Assembly: GCA_902789725.1 (NCBI GenBank)
Contig: CADAPC010000003.1
Location: 28,124 to 92,123 of the forward strand
Length of the DNA stretch: 64,000 nt
Origin: an uncultured Bacteroidales bacterium
GTDB lineage: Bacteria > Bacteroidota > Bacteroidia > Bacteroidales > Bacteroidaceae
Reading direction: 5' to 3'
The first letter of the stretch is position 1. Each line of letters starts with the position of its first letter. The notes beneath the pieces are model-generated. The model had not been told where the DNA came from and did not search any database. It saw nothing but the letters and a program-made list of their open reading frames with translations. The translations under genes and the position numbers were made by a program. This document shows, one piece after another, positions 8,623-18,185 of this stretch.

Positions 8623-10563
8623 ATGGATACACAAATGAGTTTTACCGAAGCGATAAGTCAGAGCGGCTTTGAAACCATCGACTTTATCATTTTGGTAGTT
8701 TACATCATCCTGCTCGTCAGCCTCGGTATGTTCCTGAGCCGTGACAAGGATGGTAAGGGTAAAAGTGCCAGCGACTACTTCCTTGCCGGCAACACACTGA
8801 CCTGGTGGGCGGTAGGTGCTTCTCTCATCGCTGCCAACATTTCGGCCGAGCAGTTCATCGGCATGTCTGGCACAGGTTATGCCGACGGCATCGCCATCGC
8901 AGCGTATGAAGTAATGGCAGCCGTCACACTGGTGGTGATTGGCAAGTTCTTACTGCCAACCATGATTGAACGCAAGATTTTCACCATTCCTCAGTTCCTT
9001 CGCGAACGTTACAACGACGGTGTAGGTCTTGCATTTTCTATTCTTTGGCTGTTCCTTTACGTGTTCGTCAACCTGACGTCAGTAGCTTGGCTTGGCGCAT
9101 TGGCCATCGAGCAAATTCTGGGTCTTCAGGGATTGGCAGTGTCCATCGGCGGTATGGAAGTTTCCATGCGCATGATCATCATCATTGCCCTCTTCCTCAT
9201 CGCAGGTATCTACTCCATCTACGGAGGTCTGGCCTCAGTTGCTTGGACTGACGTGATGCAGGTGACCTTCCTTGTGGGTGGTGGTTTGGTGACTGCCTAT
9301 TTCGCCCTTTGCTCTGTAGCAGGCGACGACGGCTCGTTCGTTGACGGTTTCAACAAAGTTTATACCTTCCTCACCACAGGTGACCATTCAACCGACTCTC
9401 ACTTCCACCTCGTCATTCGCGAAAGCCACAATCCAAGTGCCTTCGCCAACGTGCCCGGCATTGCAGCCATCGTAGGTGGCGTGTGGTTGACCAACTTGGG
9501 CTACTGGGGCTTCAACCAGTACATCATCCAGAAGGGTCTTGCCGCTAAGAACATCGATGAAGCCAAGAAGGGTCTCATCTTCGCAGGTTTCCTCAAAATC
9601 CTCATCCCATTCATCGTAGTGCTCCCTGGCATCTGCGCTTACTACATGGCACAGAACGCCGATCAGTTCAACCACCTGCAAGGTTCCATCAATGTTGCTG
9701 ACGATGCTTATCCTTGGCTGATTCGCAACTTTACTCCAACAGGCATCAAGGGTCTTTCATTTGCAGCCCTCACCGCAGCCATCATCTCTTCTCTGGCATC
9801 CATGTTCAACAGTACCTCTACCCTCTTCACGATGGATATCTACAAGAAGTACATCAACAAGAACGCCACTGACAAAGTGCTGGTGAACGTAGGCCGTATC
9901 GTGGCAGTTGCAGCATTGGTTATCGCAGCCGTAGCCGTGAAGCCACTCCTTGGTGGTCTCGACCAGGCATTCCAGTACATCCAGGAGTACTCAGGCTTCA
10001 TCTATCCCGGCATCATCACCGTGTTCGGTCTGGGTCTTCTCTGGAAACGCGCCTCTTCCACTGCTGCCGTTTGGACAGCCATCATCACCATCCCAATGGG
10101 TGTGCTCTTCAAGGTATTCCTTCCAGACGTGGCCTTCCAGTTCCGTGCTGGCTACATCTTCATCATCCTCGTCACCTTCTTCATCATCGTCAGCTACTTC
10201 GACAAGAAATATGTTAGCGTAGAACTTCCATCGTCAGATGACCGCAAAGCCATGCTGAAATGGGCTGGAATTATGGGAACAGCAGGTGCCATCATGATTG
10301 TAGCTTCCATCATTGTTGTGGCAATGGGCAACTCAACCGATGTGACCACCTATCTGAACGACATCGGCTTCCAGGCCTTCATTTTCTTCGGTGTACTGGT
10401 TGGCTGCAATGCCGTTTGGCTCTACAGCAATGCTAAAGATAAGGTGGCAGACACCAAAGCACTTCCAGTGGACCTCAGCCTGTTCAAGACCACTCGTGGC
10501 TACACCTACGGCACCATTGGCATCTGTGTCATCACGATGATTCTTTACATCCTGCTCTGGTAA
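8623..10563 (+). CDS. araP: Sodium:solute symporter (SSS/SLC5 family), predicted L-arabinose transporter
   Basis: Inner-membrane Na+-coupled sugar transporter. 646 aa with about 14 hydrophobic segments. SSS features include DYFLAGNTLTWWAVGASLIAANIS in TM2, GIYSIYGGLASVAWTDVMQ, and GYWGFNQYIIQKGLAAK. It lies 51 bases after the mutarotase and 51 bases before araR, with no promoter or terminator in either gap, so it is inside the operon. The arabinose specificity is inferred from the operon and from the similar gene order known around the Nudix-type AraR of Bacteroides thetaiotaomicron. A nearby in-frame ATG at 8635 is an alternative start. Confidence 0.88.
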   Translation: MDTQMSFTEAISQSGFETIDFIILVVYIILLVSLGMFLSRDKDGKGKSASDYFLAGNTLTWWAVGASLIAANISAEQFIGMSGTGYADGIAIAAYEVMAAVTLVVIGKFLLPTMIERKIFTIPQFLRERYNDGVGLAFSILWLFLYVFVNLTSVAWLGALAIEQILGLQGLAVSIGGMEVSMRMIIIIALFLIAGIYSIYGGLASVAWTDVMQVTFLVGGGLVTAYFALCSVAGDDGSFVDGFNKVYTFLTTGDHSTDSHFHLVIRESHNPSAFANVPGIAAIVGGVWLTNLGYWGFNQYIIQKGLAAKNIDEAKKGLIFAGFLKILIPFIVVLPGICAYYMAQNADQFNHLQGSINVADDAYPWLIRNFTPTGIKGLSFAALTAAIISSLASMFNSTSTLFTMDIYKKYINKNATDKVLVNVGRIVAVAALVIAAVAVKPLLGGLDQAFQYIQEYSGFIYPGIITVFGLGLLWKRASSTAAVWTAIITIPMGVLFKVFLPDVAFQFRAGYIFIILVTFFIIVSYFDKKYVSVELPSSDDRKAMLKWAGIMGTAGAIMIVASIIVVAMGNSTDVTTYLNDIGFQAFIFFGVLVGCNAVWLYSNAKDKVADTKALPVDLSLFKTTRGYTYGTIGICVITMILYILLW

Positions 10564-10614
10564 TTCAGACTTAGACCTACACATTATTTATATATAATAA
10601 GAAGCCTCCAATCC

Positions 10615-11265
10615 ATGACAGCTTACACCTCATACCCCCAGTTCTACGTGTCCGTCGATTGCGTCATTTTCGGATTCGCAGACGGGCATCTTAAAGTGCT
10701 GATTCATCAGCGCCCATACGCCCCGGGGCAAGGTGAGATGTCATTGATTGGAGGCTTTGTTCAAACCAACGAAAGTATAGACACTTCAGCCAAGCGCATT
10801 CTGAAAGAGTTCACGGGGCTTGACAACGTCTATATGCAACAACTTGCCACTTTTGGTGAAGTGGAACGCGACCCGGGTGAGCGCGTCATCAGCATTGTTT
10901 ACTTTGCCCTCATCAACGTAAACGATTACGATTCCACACTTTCCGACATTCACAATGCCAAATGGGTAGATGTGGACAGTCTCCCAACCCTCTGCTTTGA
11001 CCATAACGACATGGTGCAGAAAGCACGCCACACCGTTGGCGAAACTATCAAAACCGAACCCATCGGCTGCAACCTCCTGCCCCGATATTTTACGCTGAGC
11101 CTCTTGCAAACACTTTACGAAAGCATACTCGGCACCCCGATTGACAAGCGTAATTTTCGCCGCTCAATCTCTGAAAAAGACTATATTCAGGCTACCGACA
11201 TGGTGGATCGTTCCTCCTCACGCCGTGGAGCCACATTATATAAATTTACAAGCAGAAACACGTAA
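10615..11265 (+). CDS. araR: Nudix-type transcriptional regulator of arabinose use (AraR)
   Basis: Predicted DNA-binding regulator that senses L-arabinose. 216 aa: an N-terminal Nudix fold (residues 10-140) and a C-terminal winged helix (about 145-216: LSLLQTLYESILGTPIDKRNFRR, then RGATLYKF). The Nudix box keeps the first Gly, the first Glu, the Arg and the final Gly, but RE-x-x-EE reads RILKEF. The catalytic acidic pair is therefore broken and hydrolysis is unlikely, as in other regulators of this type. It sits between the symporter and araD, the same neighbourhood as the characterised B. thetaiotaomicron AraR. The palindrome at 7248 is a candidate operator. Confidence 0.92.
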   Translation: MTAYTSYPQFYVSVDCVIFGFADGHLKVLIHQRPYAPGQGEMSLIGGFVQTNESIDTSAKRILKEFTGLDNVYMQQLATFGEVERDPGERVISIVYFALINVNDYDSTLSDIHNAKWVDVDSLPTLCFDHNDMVQKARHTVGETIKTEPIGCNLLPRYFTLSLLQTLYESILGTPIDKRNFRRSISEKDYIQATDMVDRSSSRRGATLYKFTSRNT

Positions 11266-11294
11266 TTCTATCAACAATATAAATTCGTAATACT

Positions 11295-12005
11295 ATGTTA
11301 GAAGAACTGAAAGAAAAAGTATTCAAGGCAAACCTTGACTTGGTAAAGCAGGGACTCGTTATCTTCACATGGGGAAACGTGTCTGGTATTGACCGTGAGA
11401 AAGGACTGGTAGTCATCAAACCCTCAGGAGTAAGTTATGACGAGATGAAAGCCAGCGACATGGTGGTGGTTGATTTAGAAAGTGGAAAAGTGGTGGAAGG
11501 CGACCTCAATCCCTCGTCCGACACACCAACCCACTTAGTGCTCTACAAGGCATTTCCCAACATTCAGGGCGTAGTGCACACCCACTCCACCTATGCGACT
11601 GCATTTGCGCAAGCAGGCAAGGACATTCCCAACATCGGCACCACTCATGCCGACTATTTCTATCAAGCCATCCCTTGCACCCGCGACATGACCAAAGAAG
11701 AGGTGGAAGGTCAGTACGAGCTGGAGACAGGCAACGTGATTGTAGATGAAATCCTCAACATCCGCAAGATTAATCCCGACCACACCCCTGCCGTATTGGT
11801 GAAGAATCACGGTCCATTCTCTTGGGGCACATCCCCCGACAATGCGGTCTATAACGCTAAGGTGATGGAACAGTGTGCCAAGATGGCATTCATCGCCTTC
11901 AGCGTCAACCCCAATCTGACAATGAACCAGCTGTTGGTGGAAAAACACTACAACCGCAAGCATGGCCCCAACGCTTACTACGGACAAAAGGGACAGAAAC
12001 ACTAA
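11295..12005 (+). CDS. araD: L-ribulose-5-phosphate 4-epimerase
   Basis: Converts L-ribulose 5-phosphate to D-xylulose 5-phosphate, the third step of arabinose breakdown, in the cytoplasm. 236 aa, close to the E. coli enzyme. Class II aldolase fold: [10 protein letters not shown] and [10 protein letters not shown] near the N-terminus, zinc ligands in [14 protein letters not shown], and a later His in [12 protein letters not shown]. The metal-binding His set and the [28 protein letters not shown] phosphate-site region are typical. The start is 29 bases after araR and araA follows 42 bases on, so translation within the operon is close. Confidence 0.95.
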   Translation: MLEELKEKVFKANLDLVKQGLVIFTWGNVSGIDREKGLVVIKPSGVSYDEMKASDMVVVDLESGKVVEGDLNPSSDTPTHLVLYKAFPNIQGVVHTHSTYATAFAQAGKDIPNIGTTHADYFYQAIPCTRDMTKEEVEGQYELETGNVIVDEILNIRKINPDHTPAVLVKNHGPFSWGTSPDNAVYNAKVMEQCAKMAFIAFSVNPNLTMNQLLVEKHYNRKHGPNAYYGQKGQKH

Positions 12006-12047
12006 TTGAAAATACACTAATACTAACAACTAAAACATTAAAAGACT

Positions 12048-13583
12048 ATGGCTTTTGAAAATTTGGAATTATGGTGGGTGACTGGTGCGCAGTTGCTCTA
12101 CGGAGGTGAAACAGTGAAAATCGTTGACGGCCACTCAAAGGAAATGGTGGACGGACTCAACAATGGCGGTCTCATCCCCATCAAAGTGGTTTACAAAGGA
12201 ACAGCAAACTCTTCCAAGGAAGTGGAAGCTGTGATGAAGGCAGCCAACAACGACGAGAAGTGCGTGGGTGTCATCACATGGATGCACACCTTCTCCCCTG
12301 CCAAGATGTGGATCAAGGGTCTGCAGGATTTGCAGAAACCACTCCTCCACTTCCACACTCAGTACAACGCAGAAATTCCATGGGAGACCATGGACATGGA
12401 TTTCATGAACCTCAACCAGTCAGCCCATGGCGACATCGAGTTCGGACACATCTGCACTCGCATGCGCGTGCCTCGCAAGGTTGTTTGTGGCTACTGGAAG
12501 GACGAACAAGCTCAGAAACAGATAGCTGTTTGGGCTCGCGTGGCAGCTGGTGTGGCCGATGCCAAGAACGTACGCTGTCTGATGTTTGGCATGAACATGA
12601 ACAATGTAGCTGTGACCGATGGCGACCGTGTTGAGTTTGAGCAGCGCCTGGGCTACCACGTTGACTACTATCCAGTAAGCTCCCTGATGGAATACTTCAA
12701 GCAGGTGACTGATGCCGAAGTAGATGAGTTGGTTGAGGAATACAAGAAAGAATACACCATCAAGATTGACGAAAGTGGCGAAGAAGTTTACTGGCAGAAG
12801 GTGAAGAACGCAGCTAAGGCAGAAATCGCCCTTCGCCGCGTGCTGAAGGATGAAGGTGCCACAGCCTTCACCACCAACTTCGACGACCTTGGCGATGCCG
12901 ACATCAACGACCCCAACTTTGTTGGTTTCGACCAAATTCCAGGCCTTGCTTCTCAGCGCCTGATGGCCGAAGGCTACGGATTTGGTGCCGAAGGCGACTG
13001 GAAGACCGCTTGCCTCTATCGCACTCTCTGGGTAATTCAGCAGGGCATGCCAATTGGTTGCTCATTCCTTGAGGACTACACCCTCAACTTTGCAGGCGAC
13101 CGTTCTTCTTGCCTCCAGAGCCACATGCTCGAGGTTTGTCCTCTCATCGCTGTTGACAAGCCAAAGCTTGAAGTACACTTCCTCGGCATCGGTATCCGCA
13201 AGCAGCAGACAGCCCGTCTCGTGTTCACATCTAAGGTGGGCCGCGGCATCAAGGCCACAGTGGTTGACCTTGGCAACCGCTTCCGTCTCATCTCTCAGGA
13301 GGTGGAGTGCATCGAGCCAAAGCCTATGCCCAACCTTCCTGTGGCTTCAGCCCTTTGGGTTCCACAGCCTACTTTCGAGATTGGTGCCGGCGCATGGATT
13401 CTGGCAGGTGGCACACACCACAGCGCATTCTCTTACGACATTACAGAGGAGTACTGGGAAGACTTCGCAGAGATGGTGGGCATCGAGTATGTCAAAATTA
13501 ACAAGGACACCAACACCAGCGACTTCAAGCAGCAGCTCCGCAACAACGAGATTTATTTCATGCTGAACAAAGCACTTAAGTAA
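12048..13583 (+). CDS. araA: L-arabinose isomerase
   Basis: Interconverts L-arabinose and L-ribulose, the first catabolic step. 511 aa (E. coli about 500). Family marks: ELWWVTGAQLLYGGETV at the N-terminus, TWMHTFSPAKMWI, HTQYNAEIPWETMDMDFMNLNQSAHGD, the Mn-binding Glu region around MPIGCSFLEDYTLNF, and the HHSAFSY segment near the C-terminus. Codon use matches its neighbours and shows no sign of transfer. The ribulokinase gene follows after 3 bases. It is a standard member of the operon. Confidence 0.97.
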   Translation: MAFENLELWWVTGAQLLYGGETVKIVDGHSKEMVDGLNNGGLIPIKVVYKGTANSSKEVEAVMKAANNDEKCVGVITWMHTFSPAKMWIKGLQDLQKPLLHFHTQYNAEIPWETMDMDFMNLNQSAHGDIEFGHICTRMRVPRKVVCGYWKDEQAQKQIAVWARVAAGVADAKNVRCLMFGMNMNNVAVTDGDRVEFEQRLGYHVDYYPVSSLMEYFKQVTDAEVDELVEEYKKEYTIKIDESGEEVYWQKVKNAAKAEIALRRVLKDEGATAFTTNFDDLGDADINDPNFVGFDQIPGLASQRLMAEGYGFGAEGDWKTACLYRTLWVIQQGMPIGCSFLEDYTLNFAGDRSSCLQSHMLEVCPLIAVDKPKLEVHFLGIGIRKQQTARLVFTSKVGRGIKATVVDLGNRFRLISQEVECIEPKPMPNLPVASALWVPQPTFEIGAGAWILAGGTHHSAFSYDITEEYWEDFAEMVGIEYVKINKDTNTSDFKQQLRNNEIYFMLNKALK

Positions 13584-13586
13584 TCA

Positions 13587-15182
13587 ATGCCTATGACACC
13601 CAAACAAACCATAGAATCAGGTAAAGCCATACTCGGTATCGAGTTTGGCTCTACCCGTATCAAGGCTGTTCTCATCGACGAGAACTACAAGCCCATCGCA
13701 CAGGGCAGCCACACATGGGAAAACCAGTTGGTGGATGGACTTTGGACCTACAGCACCGAGGCCATTTGGTACGGTCTGCAAGACTGCTACGCCCAGTTGC
13801 GCAAGAACGTGCTCGAGCAGTACGAAGTGGAAATTGAGACGCTGGCAGCCATCGGCATCAGTGCCATGATGCACGGCTACATGGCCTTCAAGGGCAACGA
13901 CATCTTGGTGCCATTCCGCACTTGGCGCAACACCAACACAGGCAAAGCCGCTGCCGAACTCTCCAAATTGTTCAACTACAACATACCTCTCCGCTGGAGC
14001 ATCTCTCACCTCTACGAAGCCATCCTCGACAACGAGGAGCACGTAAAGGACATCGAGTTTCTCACCACCCTTGCCGGTTACATCCACTGGCAAATCACGG
14101 GCCAGAAGGTATTGGGTGTTGGCGATGCCTCAGGCATGATTCCTGTTGACCCCAAGACCAAGACCTACGATGCCACTATGGTGGAGAAATTCGACAAGCT
14201 CATCGAGCCACGAGGCTTCAGCTGGAAACTCCTCGACATCCTGCCCAAGTCGCTCAATGCTGGCGAGAATGCAGGTTTCCTCACCCCCGAAGGTGCCAAC
14301 CGTCTTGACGTGTCGGGCCATCTGAAACCTGGCATTCCAGTTTGCCCGCCCGAAGGCGACGCTGGCACAGGCATGGTAGCCACCAATGCCGTGAAGCAGC
14401 GCACAGGCAACGTTTCGGCCGGAACATCATCCTTCTCCATGATTGTTCTGGAGAAAGAGCTCTCCAAGCCCTATGAGATGATTGACATGGTGACCACTCC
14501 CGACGGCTCGCTCGTGGCCATGGTTCACTGCAACAACTGCACGTCCGACATCAACGCCTGGGTGAAGATTTTCAAGGAATTCCAAGAATTGATGGGCATG
14601 CCGGTTGACATGAACCAACTCTACACCAACCTCTTCAACATTGCAACCAAAGGCGATGCCGACTGTGGAGGCATCCTCTCCTACAACTACGTGTCGGGAG
14701 AGCCCGTGACTGGTCTGGCCGACGGACGTCCACTCTTTGTTCGTTCAGCCAACGACAAGTTCAGCCTTGCCAACTTCATGCGTGCCCACCTCTATGGTGC
14801 TATCGGTGTGTTGAAGATTGGCAACGACATTCTCCTGAAAGAAGAGAAGGTAAAGGTTGACCGCATCACAGGTCATGGAGGCTACTTCACCACCAAAGGT
14901 GTGGGTCAGAAGATGTTGGCTGCCGCACTCAACTCCCCTATCTCAGTGATGGAGACAGCAGGCGAAGGCGGTGCATGGGGCATTGCTCTTCTGGCAGCCT
15001 ACGCCGTTTGCAAGAACAAGGAACTCTCCCTTGCCAATTACCTCGACCAAGTGGTCTTCGCAGGCAACGAGGGCGAAGAAATCAAACCCACTCCCGAAGA
15101 CGTGGCAGGCTTCAACGCCTATATTGAGAACTACAAGGCAGGACTCGCCATTGAGCAAGCCGCAGTGGATAACAAAAAATAA
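13587..15182 (+). CDS. araB: FGGY-family carbohydrate kinase, predicted L-ribulokinase
   Basis: Phosphorylates L-ribulose with ATP, the second step of arabinose use. 531 aa. It opens with the phosphate-1 motif ILGIEFGSTRIKAVLID and carries EGDAGTGMVATNAV and GNVSAGTSSFSMIV in the middle. A late adenosine-binding stretch reads ITGHGGYFTTKGVGQKMLAAAL. The start ATGCCTATG (13587) allows M1 or M3. It is only distantly like the E. coli AraB sequence, so the ribulose specificity comes mainly from its place between araA and transketolase; in Bacteroides the same slot holds the functional ribulokinase. Confidence 0.9.
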   Translation: MPMTPKQTIESGKAILGIEFGSTRIKAVLIDENYKPIAQGSHTWENQLVDGLWTYSTEAIWYGLQDCYAQLRKNVLEQYEVEIETLAAIGISAMMHGYMAFKGNDILVPFRTWRNTNTGKAAAELSKLFNYNIPLRWSISHLYEAILDNEEHVKDIEFLTTLAGYIHWQITGQKVLGVGDASGMIPVDPKTKTYDATMVEKFDKLIEPRGFSWKLLDILPKSLNAGENAGFLTPEGANRLDVSGHLKPGIPVCPPEGDAGTGMVATNAVKQRTGNVSAGTSSFSMIVLEKELSKPYEMIDMVTTPDGSLVAMVHCNNCTSDINAWVKIFKEFQELMGMPVDMNQLYTNLFNIATKGDADCGGILSYNYVSGEPVTGLADGRPLFVRSANDKFSLANFMRAHLYGAIGVLKIGNDILLKEEKVKVDRITGHGGYFTTKGVGQKMLAAALNSPISVMETAGEGGAWGIALLAAYAVCKNKELSLANYLDQVVFAGNEGEEIKPTPEDVAGFNAYIENYKAGLAIEQAAVDNKK

Positions 15183-15196
15183 ACAAACAAAAACTT

Positions 15197-17218
15197 ATGG
15201 CAAATTCTATTAACGTACTGAATCATGCAGCGGACAACATCCGCATACTTGCAGCAGCTGCAGTAGAAAAGGCTAAGTCTGGACACCCTGGTGGTGCCAT
15301 GGGCGGTGCCGACTTTATCAATGTTTTGTATTCTGAGTATCTCAAATATGACCCCAAGAACCCAGGTTGGGTAGGTCGCGACCGTTTCTTCCTCGACCCT
15401 GGTCACATGGCTCCCATGCTCTACTCTCAACTCACCCTCATCGGTAAGTTCACCCTCGACGAACTGGCACAGCTCCGCCAGTGGGGTTCTCCAACTACGG
15501 GTCACCCCGAGTTTGAGATAGCTCGCGGCATCGAAAACACCTCAGGTCCTCTGGGCCAAGGCCATGTGTTCGCCATTGGCGCAGCCATCGCAGCCAAATT
15601 CCTGGCAGCCCACACCGGCAACCCCACTTTCGCAAAGGAAACCATCTACGCATACATCTCCGACGGTGGTGTGCAGGAAGAGATTTCACAAGGTGGCGCA
15701 CGCATCGCAGCTGTGCTCGGACTCGACAACCTCATCATGTTCTACGACTCCAACGACATTCAGCTTTCTACTGAAACCAAGGATGTGATGACAGAGGACA
15801 CAGCCGCTAAGTATCGCGCCATCGGATGGGAAGTCATCGAAATTTGTGGTAACGATGCTGCACAGATTCGTCAGGCACTCGACACAGCCCAGAAGGTGGA
15901 AGGCAAGCCAACCCTCATCATCGGTAAGTGCATCATGGGTAAGGGTGCCCTCAAGGCCGACGGCACTTCTTACGAAGCCAATTGCAAAACTCACGGTGCT
16001 CCACTCGGAGGCGATGCCTTTGTCAACACCATCAAGCATCTTGGTGGCGACCCTGAGAATCCATTCCAGATTTTCGACGATGTCAAGGAACTCTATGCCA
16101 ACCGTGCCAAGGAACTCGAAAGCATCTGCGCTGAGCGCTATGCTGAGGAAAAGGCATGGGCTGAAGCCAACCCAGAGAAGGCAGCCCAGCAAGCCGACTG
16201 GTTCAGCGGCAAGGCTCCAAAGATTGACTGGAGCAAGTGTGTGCAGAAGGATAACGATGCCACACGTTCCGCATCGGCTGCATGCCTCTCAGTGCTTGCA
16301 GACCAAGTGCCCAATATGATTTGCGCATCTGCCGACCTATCCAATTCCGACAAGACCGATGGCTTCCTGAAGAAGACCCACGCCTTTACCAAAGGCGATT
16401 TCTCCGGAGCCTTCTTCCAGGCAGGTGTGGCCGAGCTTACCATGGCTTGCTGCTGCATCGGTATGGCACTTCATGGCGGTGTTATCCCCGCTTGCGGAAC
16501 CTTCTTCGTATTCTCCGACTACATGAAACCAGCCGTTCGTATGGCAGCCCTCATGGAGCTTCCCGTGAAGTTCATCTGGACCCATGACGCATTCCGTGTA
16601 GGCGAAGACGGACCTACTCACGAACCCGTTGAGCAGGAAGCACAGATTCGCCTAATGGAGAAACTGAAGAACCACTCTGGCAAACCCTCTGTGCTCGTTC
16701 TCCGTCCAGCCGACGCACAGGAAACCACATGCGCCTGGGCACTCGCCATGGAGAATATGGCCACCCCATCAGCCCTCATCCTCTCTCGCCAGAACATTCA
16801 GAACCTGCCCGCTGGCAACGACTACAGCCAAGTAACTAAGGGCGGTTACATCGTAGCTGGTTCCGACGAGAATCCTGATGTCATCCTCGTAGCCACAGGT
16901 TCTGAAGTATCTACGCTCGTAGCAGGTGCCGAACTCCTCCGCAAGGACGGCAAGAAGGTGCGCATCGTCAGCGTTCCATCCGAAGGCCTCTTCCGTCAGC
17001 AGTCCAAGGAGTATCAGCAGAGTGTACTGCCACGGGGTGTGAAGAAGTTCGGTCTCACAGCCGGTTTGCCAGTCAACCTCCTGGGTCTTGTGCCCGAGGC
17101 AGAAGGCACCATCTGGGGTCTTGAATCCTTCGGTTTTTCAGCTCCTTACAAGGTGCTCGACGAGAAACTGGGTTACACAGCAGAAAATGTTTATGCACAG
17201 GTAAACAAATTGTTCTAA
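15197..17218 (+). CDS. tkt: Transketolase
   Basis: Thiamine-diphosphate enzyme moving two-carbon units in the non-oxidative pentose phosphate pathway; it uses the xylulose 5-phosphate made by AraD. 673 aa, full length. The N-terminal half has KSGHPGGAMGGADF, FLDPGHMAPMLYS and the TPP/metal region ISDGGVQEEISQGG, here with SDGG where many enzymes have GDG. The central domain has FRVGEDGPTHEPVEQ, and the C-terminal domain has VATGSEVSTLV. Being in the ara operon suggests it is induced with arabinose; a housekeeping copy may exist elsewhere. It is followed by a palindromic repeat element, not by a simple terminator. Confidence 0.96.
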   Translation: MANSINVLNHAADNIRILAAAAVEKAKSGHPGGAMGGADFINVLYSEYLKYDPKNPGWVGRDRFFLDPGHMAPMLYSQLTLIGKFTLDELAQLRQWGSPTTGHPEFEIARGIENTSGPLGQGHVFAIGAAIAAKFLAAHTGNPTFAKETIYAYISDGGVQEEISQGGARIAAVLGLDNLIMFYDSNDIQLSTETKDVMTEDTAAKYRAIGWEVIEICGNDAAQIRQALDTAQKVEGKPTLIIGKCIMGKGALKADGTSYEANCKTHGAPLGGDAFVNTIKHLGGDPENPFQIFDDVKELYANRAKELESICAERYAEEKAWAEANPEKAAQQADWFSGKAPKIDWSKCVQKDNDATRSASAACLSVLADQVPNMICASADLSNSDKTDGFLKKTHAFTKGDFSGAFFQAGVAELTMACCCIGMALHGGVIPACGTFFVFSDYMKPAVRMAALMELPVKFIWTHDAFRVGEDGPTHEPVEQEAQIRLMEKLKNHSGKPSVLVLRPADAQETTCAWALAMENMATPSALILSRQNIQNLPAGNDYSQVTKGGYIVAGSDENPDVILVATGSEVSTLVAGAELLRKDGKKVRIVSVPSEGLFRQQSKEYQQSVLPRGVKKFGLTAGLPVNLLGLVPEAEGTIWGLESFGFSAPYKVLDEKLGYTAENVYAQVNKLF

Positions 17219-17220
17219 CA

Positions 17221-17340
17221 AAGTGAAAAGTGAAAAGTGAAAAGTGAGAAATCCAAATTACCTGCTATGCGGTTTGTTTCCCATTAGCAAAAGTAACTTA
17301 AATTTTTCACTTTTCACTCTTCATTTTTCACTTCATCATT
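17221..17340. repeat. Palindromic AGTGAAAAG repeat element (about 120 bp) between tkt and rpiB
   Basis: Left arm: four AAGTGAAA-type units followed by AATCCAAATTAC (17221-17262). Right arm: the reverse complement of a very similar sequence (17301-17340). Together they can fold into a long imperfect stem around a short unique centre. It fills nearly the whole gap. A third copy, in the left-arm orientation, is at 20220. No terminal transposase gene is present; it looks like a non-autonomous or REP-like element. Confidence 0.75.
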
Positions 17341-17346
17341 GTATTT

Positions 17347-17787
17347 ATGGAAGTGAAAACAGTAGGAATTGCCAGCGATCATGCTGCATTCCCCTTGAAG
17401 CAATTCGTAAAGAAATACCTCGACGAGAAAGGCTACGCCTACAAGGACTATGGCACCTACACCGAAGAGTCGTGCAATTACGCCACCTACGGTCATGCCT
17501 TAGCTGAAGGCATCGAGCAGGGTGAAGTCTATCCAGGCATCGCTATGTGTGGTTCGGGCGAAGGCATTTCCATGACCCTCAACAAGCACCAACAAATTCG
17601 TGCCGGACTTGTTTGGCAACCCGAGATTGCCCACCTCATCCGCGAGCACAACAATGCCAATGTCATAGTCTTCCCCGGTCGCTTCATCAGCGAGGAAGTA
17701 TGCCGTCAGTGCCTTGACGAGTTCTTCAACACTGAGTTTGCAGGAGGCCGCCATCAGCAGCGCATCGAGGCGATTCCTTGCAAGTAA
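17347..17787 (+). CDS. rpiB: Ribose 5-phosphate isomerase B
   Basis: Interconverts ribose 5-phosphate and ribulose 5-phosphate in the cytoplasm. 146 aa, full length. RpiB/LacAB marks: GIASDHAAFPLKQFVKKYL at the N-terminus (Asp-His of the active site), the phosphate loop AMCGSGEGISMTLNKH with a Ser where many enzymes carry the catalytic Cys or Thr, and RAGLVWQPEIAHLIREHNNANVIVFPGRF. It ends the arabinose operon by gene order. The repeat element at 17221-17340 lies directly upstream, so coupling to tkt may be altered. A strong terminator follows at 17812. Confidence 0.95.
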   Translation: MEVKTVGIASDHAAFPLKQFVKKYLDEKGYAYKDYGTYTEESCNYATYGHALAEGIEQGEVYPGIAMCGSGEGISMTLNKHQQIRAGLVWQPEIAHLIREHNNANVIVFPGRFISEEVCRQCLDEFFNTEFAGGRHQQRIEAIPCK

Positions 17788-17811
17788 GCGAATAATCTCA
17801 TCTCTATCCTG

Positions 17812-17846
17812 AAAAAGTGAAGGAGGGCTTTCCTCCTTCACTTTTT
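17812..17846. terminator. Strong terminator after rpiB
   Basis: Perfect 15-bp stem AAAAAGTGAAGGAGG / CCTCCTTCACTTTTT with a 5-base loop (GCTTT). It ends in five T and starts in five A, so it can work on both strands. It closes the arabinose operon. Confidence 0.93.
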
Positions 17847-17939
17847 GGTGTTTCCAAGAATCCTTATCCATCCAAAACAATAAACACTGATACCCAAGCT
17901 CTGACACCCCCTATTCCACCCTACTTCCCAAGGGGCAGA

Positions 17940-18029
17940 CAAGTATTTGGCAAGGGGTTGGCAAGTATAATGTGCTTGCTTGGACTTGCCAAGTACTTGC
18001 AAAAGGCTTGCCATCTCCTTGCCTACTCC
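17940..18029. repeat. Array of four 22-23 bp CAAGTA/TTGGCAAG-type units
   Basis: Units start at 17940, 17962, 17984 and 18007 and most end in GG. The first two begin CAAGTAT; the third carries the 10-bp palindrome CAAGTACTTG. CAAGTATTTGGCAAG (17940-17954) and CTTGCCAAGTACTTG (17985-17999) form a 15-bp inverted repeat with one mismatch, with a GCAAG/CTTGC pair nested inside. A 91-codon open frame crosses it (17817-18092), but it has no recognisable domain and starts inside the terminator stem. Nothing else is seen from 18030 to 18177. Confidence 0.6.
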
Positions 18030-18185
18030 CTACTACTCTTTGAGAAAGGTATGCATTGTAATTTGCGAGTAAGCGAGAGCAAACGTGTTTAGTCTCTTCC
18101 AAGCGTGAGCTGGTTCAACCAAAAGTTAAATAATCACACCATGAAAGTGTAGCTACAAACCAATTTGCCCTGCTTTAGAGAAAAT

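Noticed and set aside
17817..18092. A 91-codon open frame in the long gap after rpiB
   Set aside because: It starts inside the rpiB terminator stem, crosses the repeat array and has no recognisable domain, so it is likely chance.
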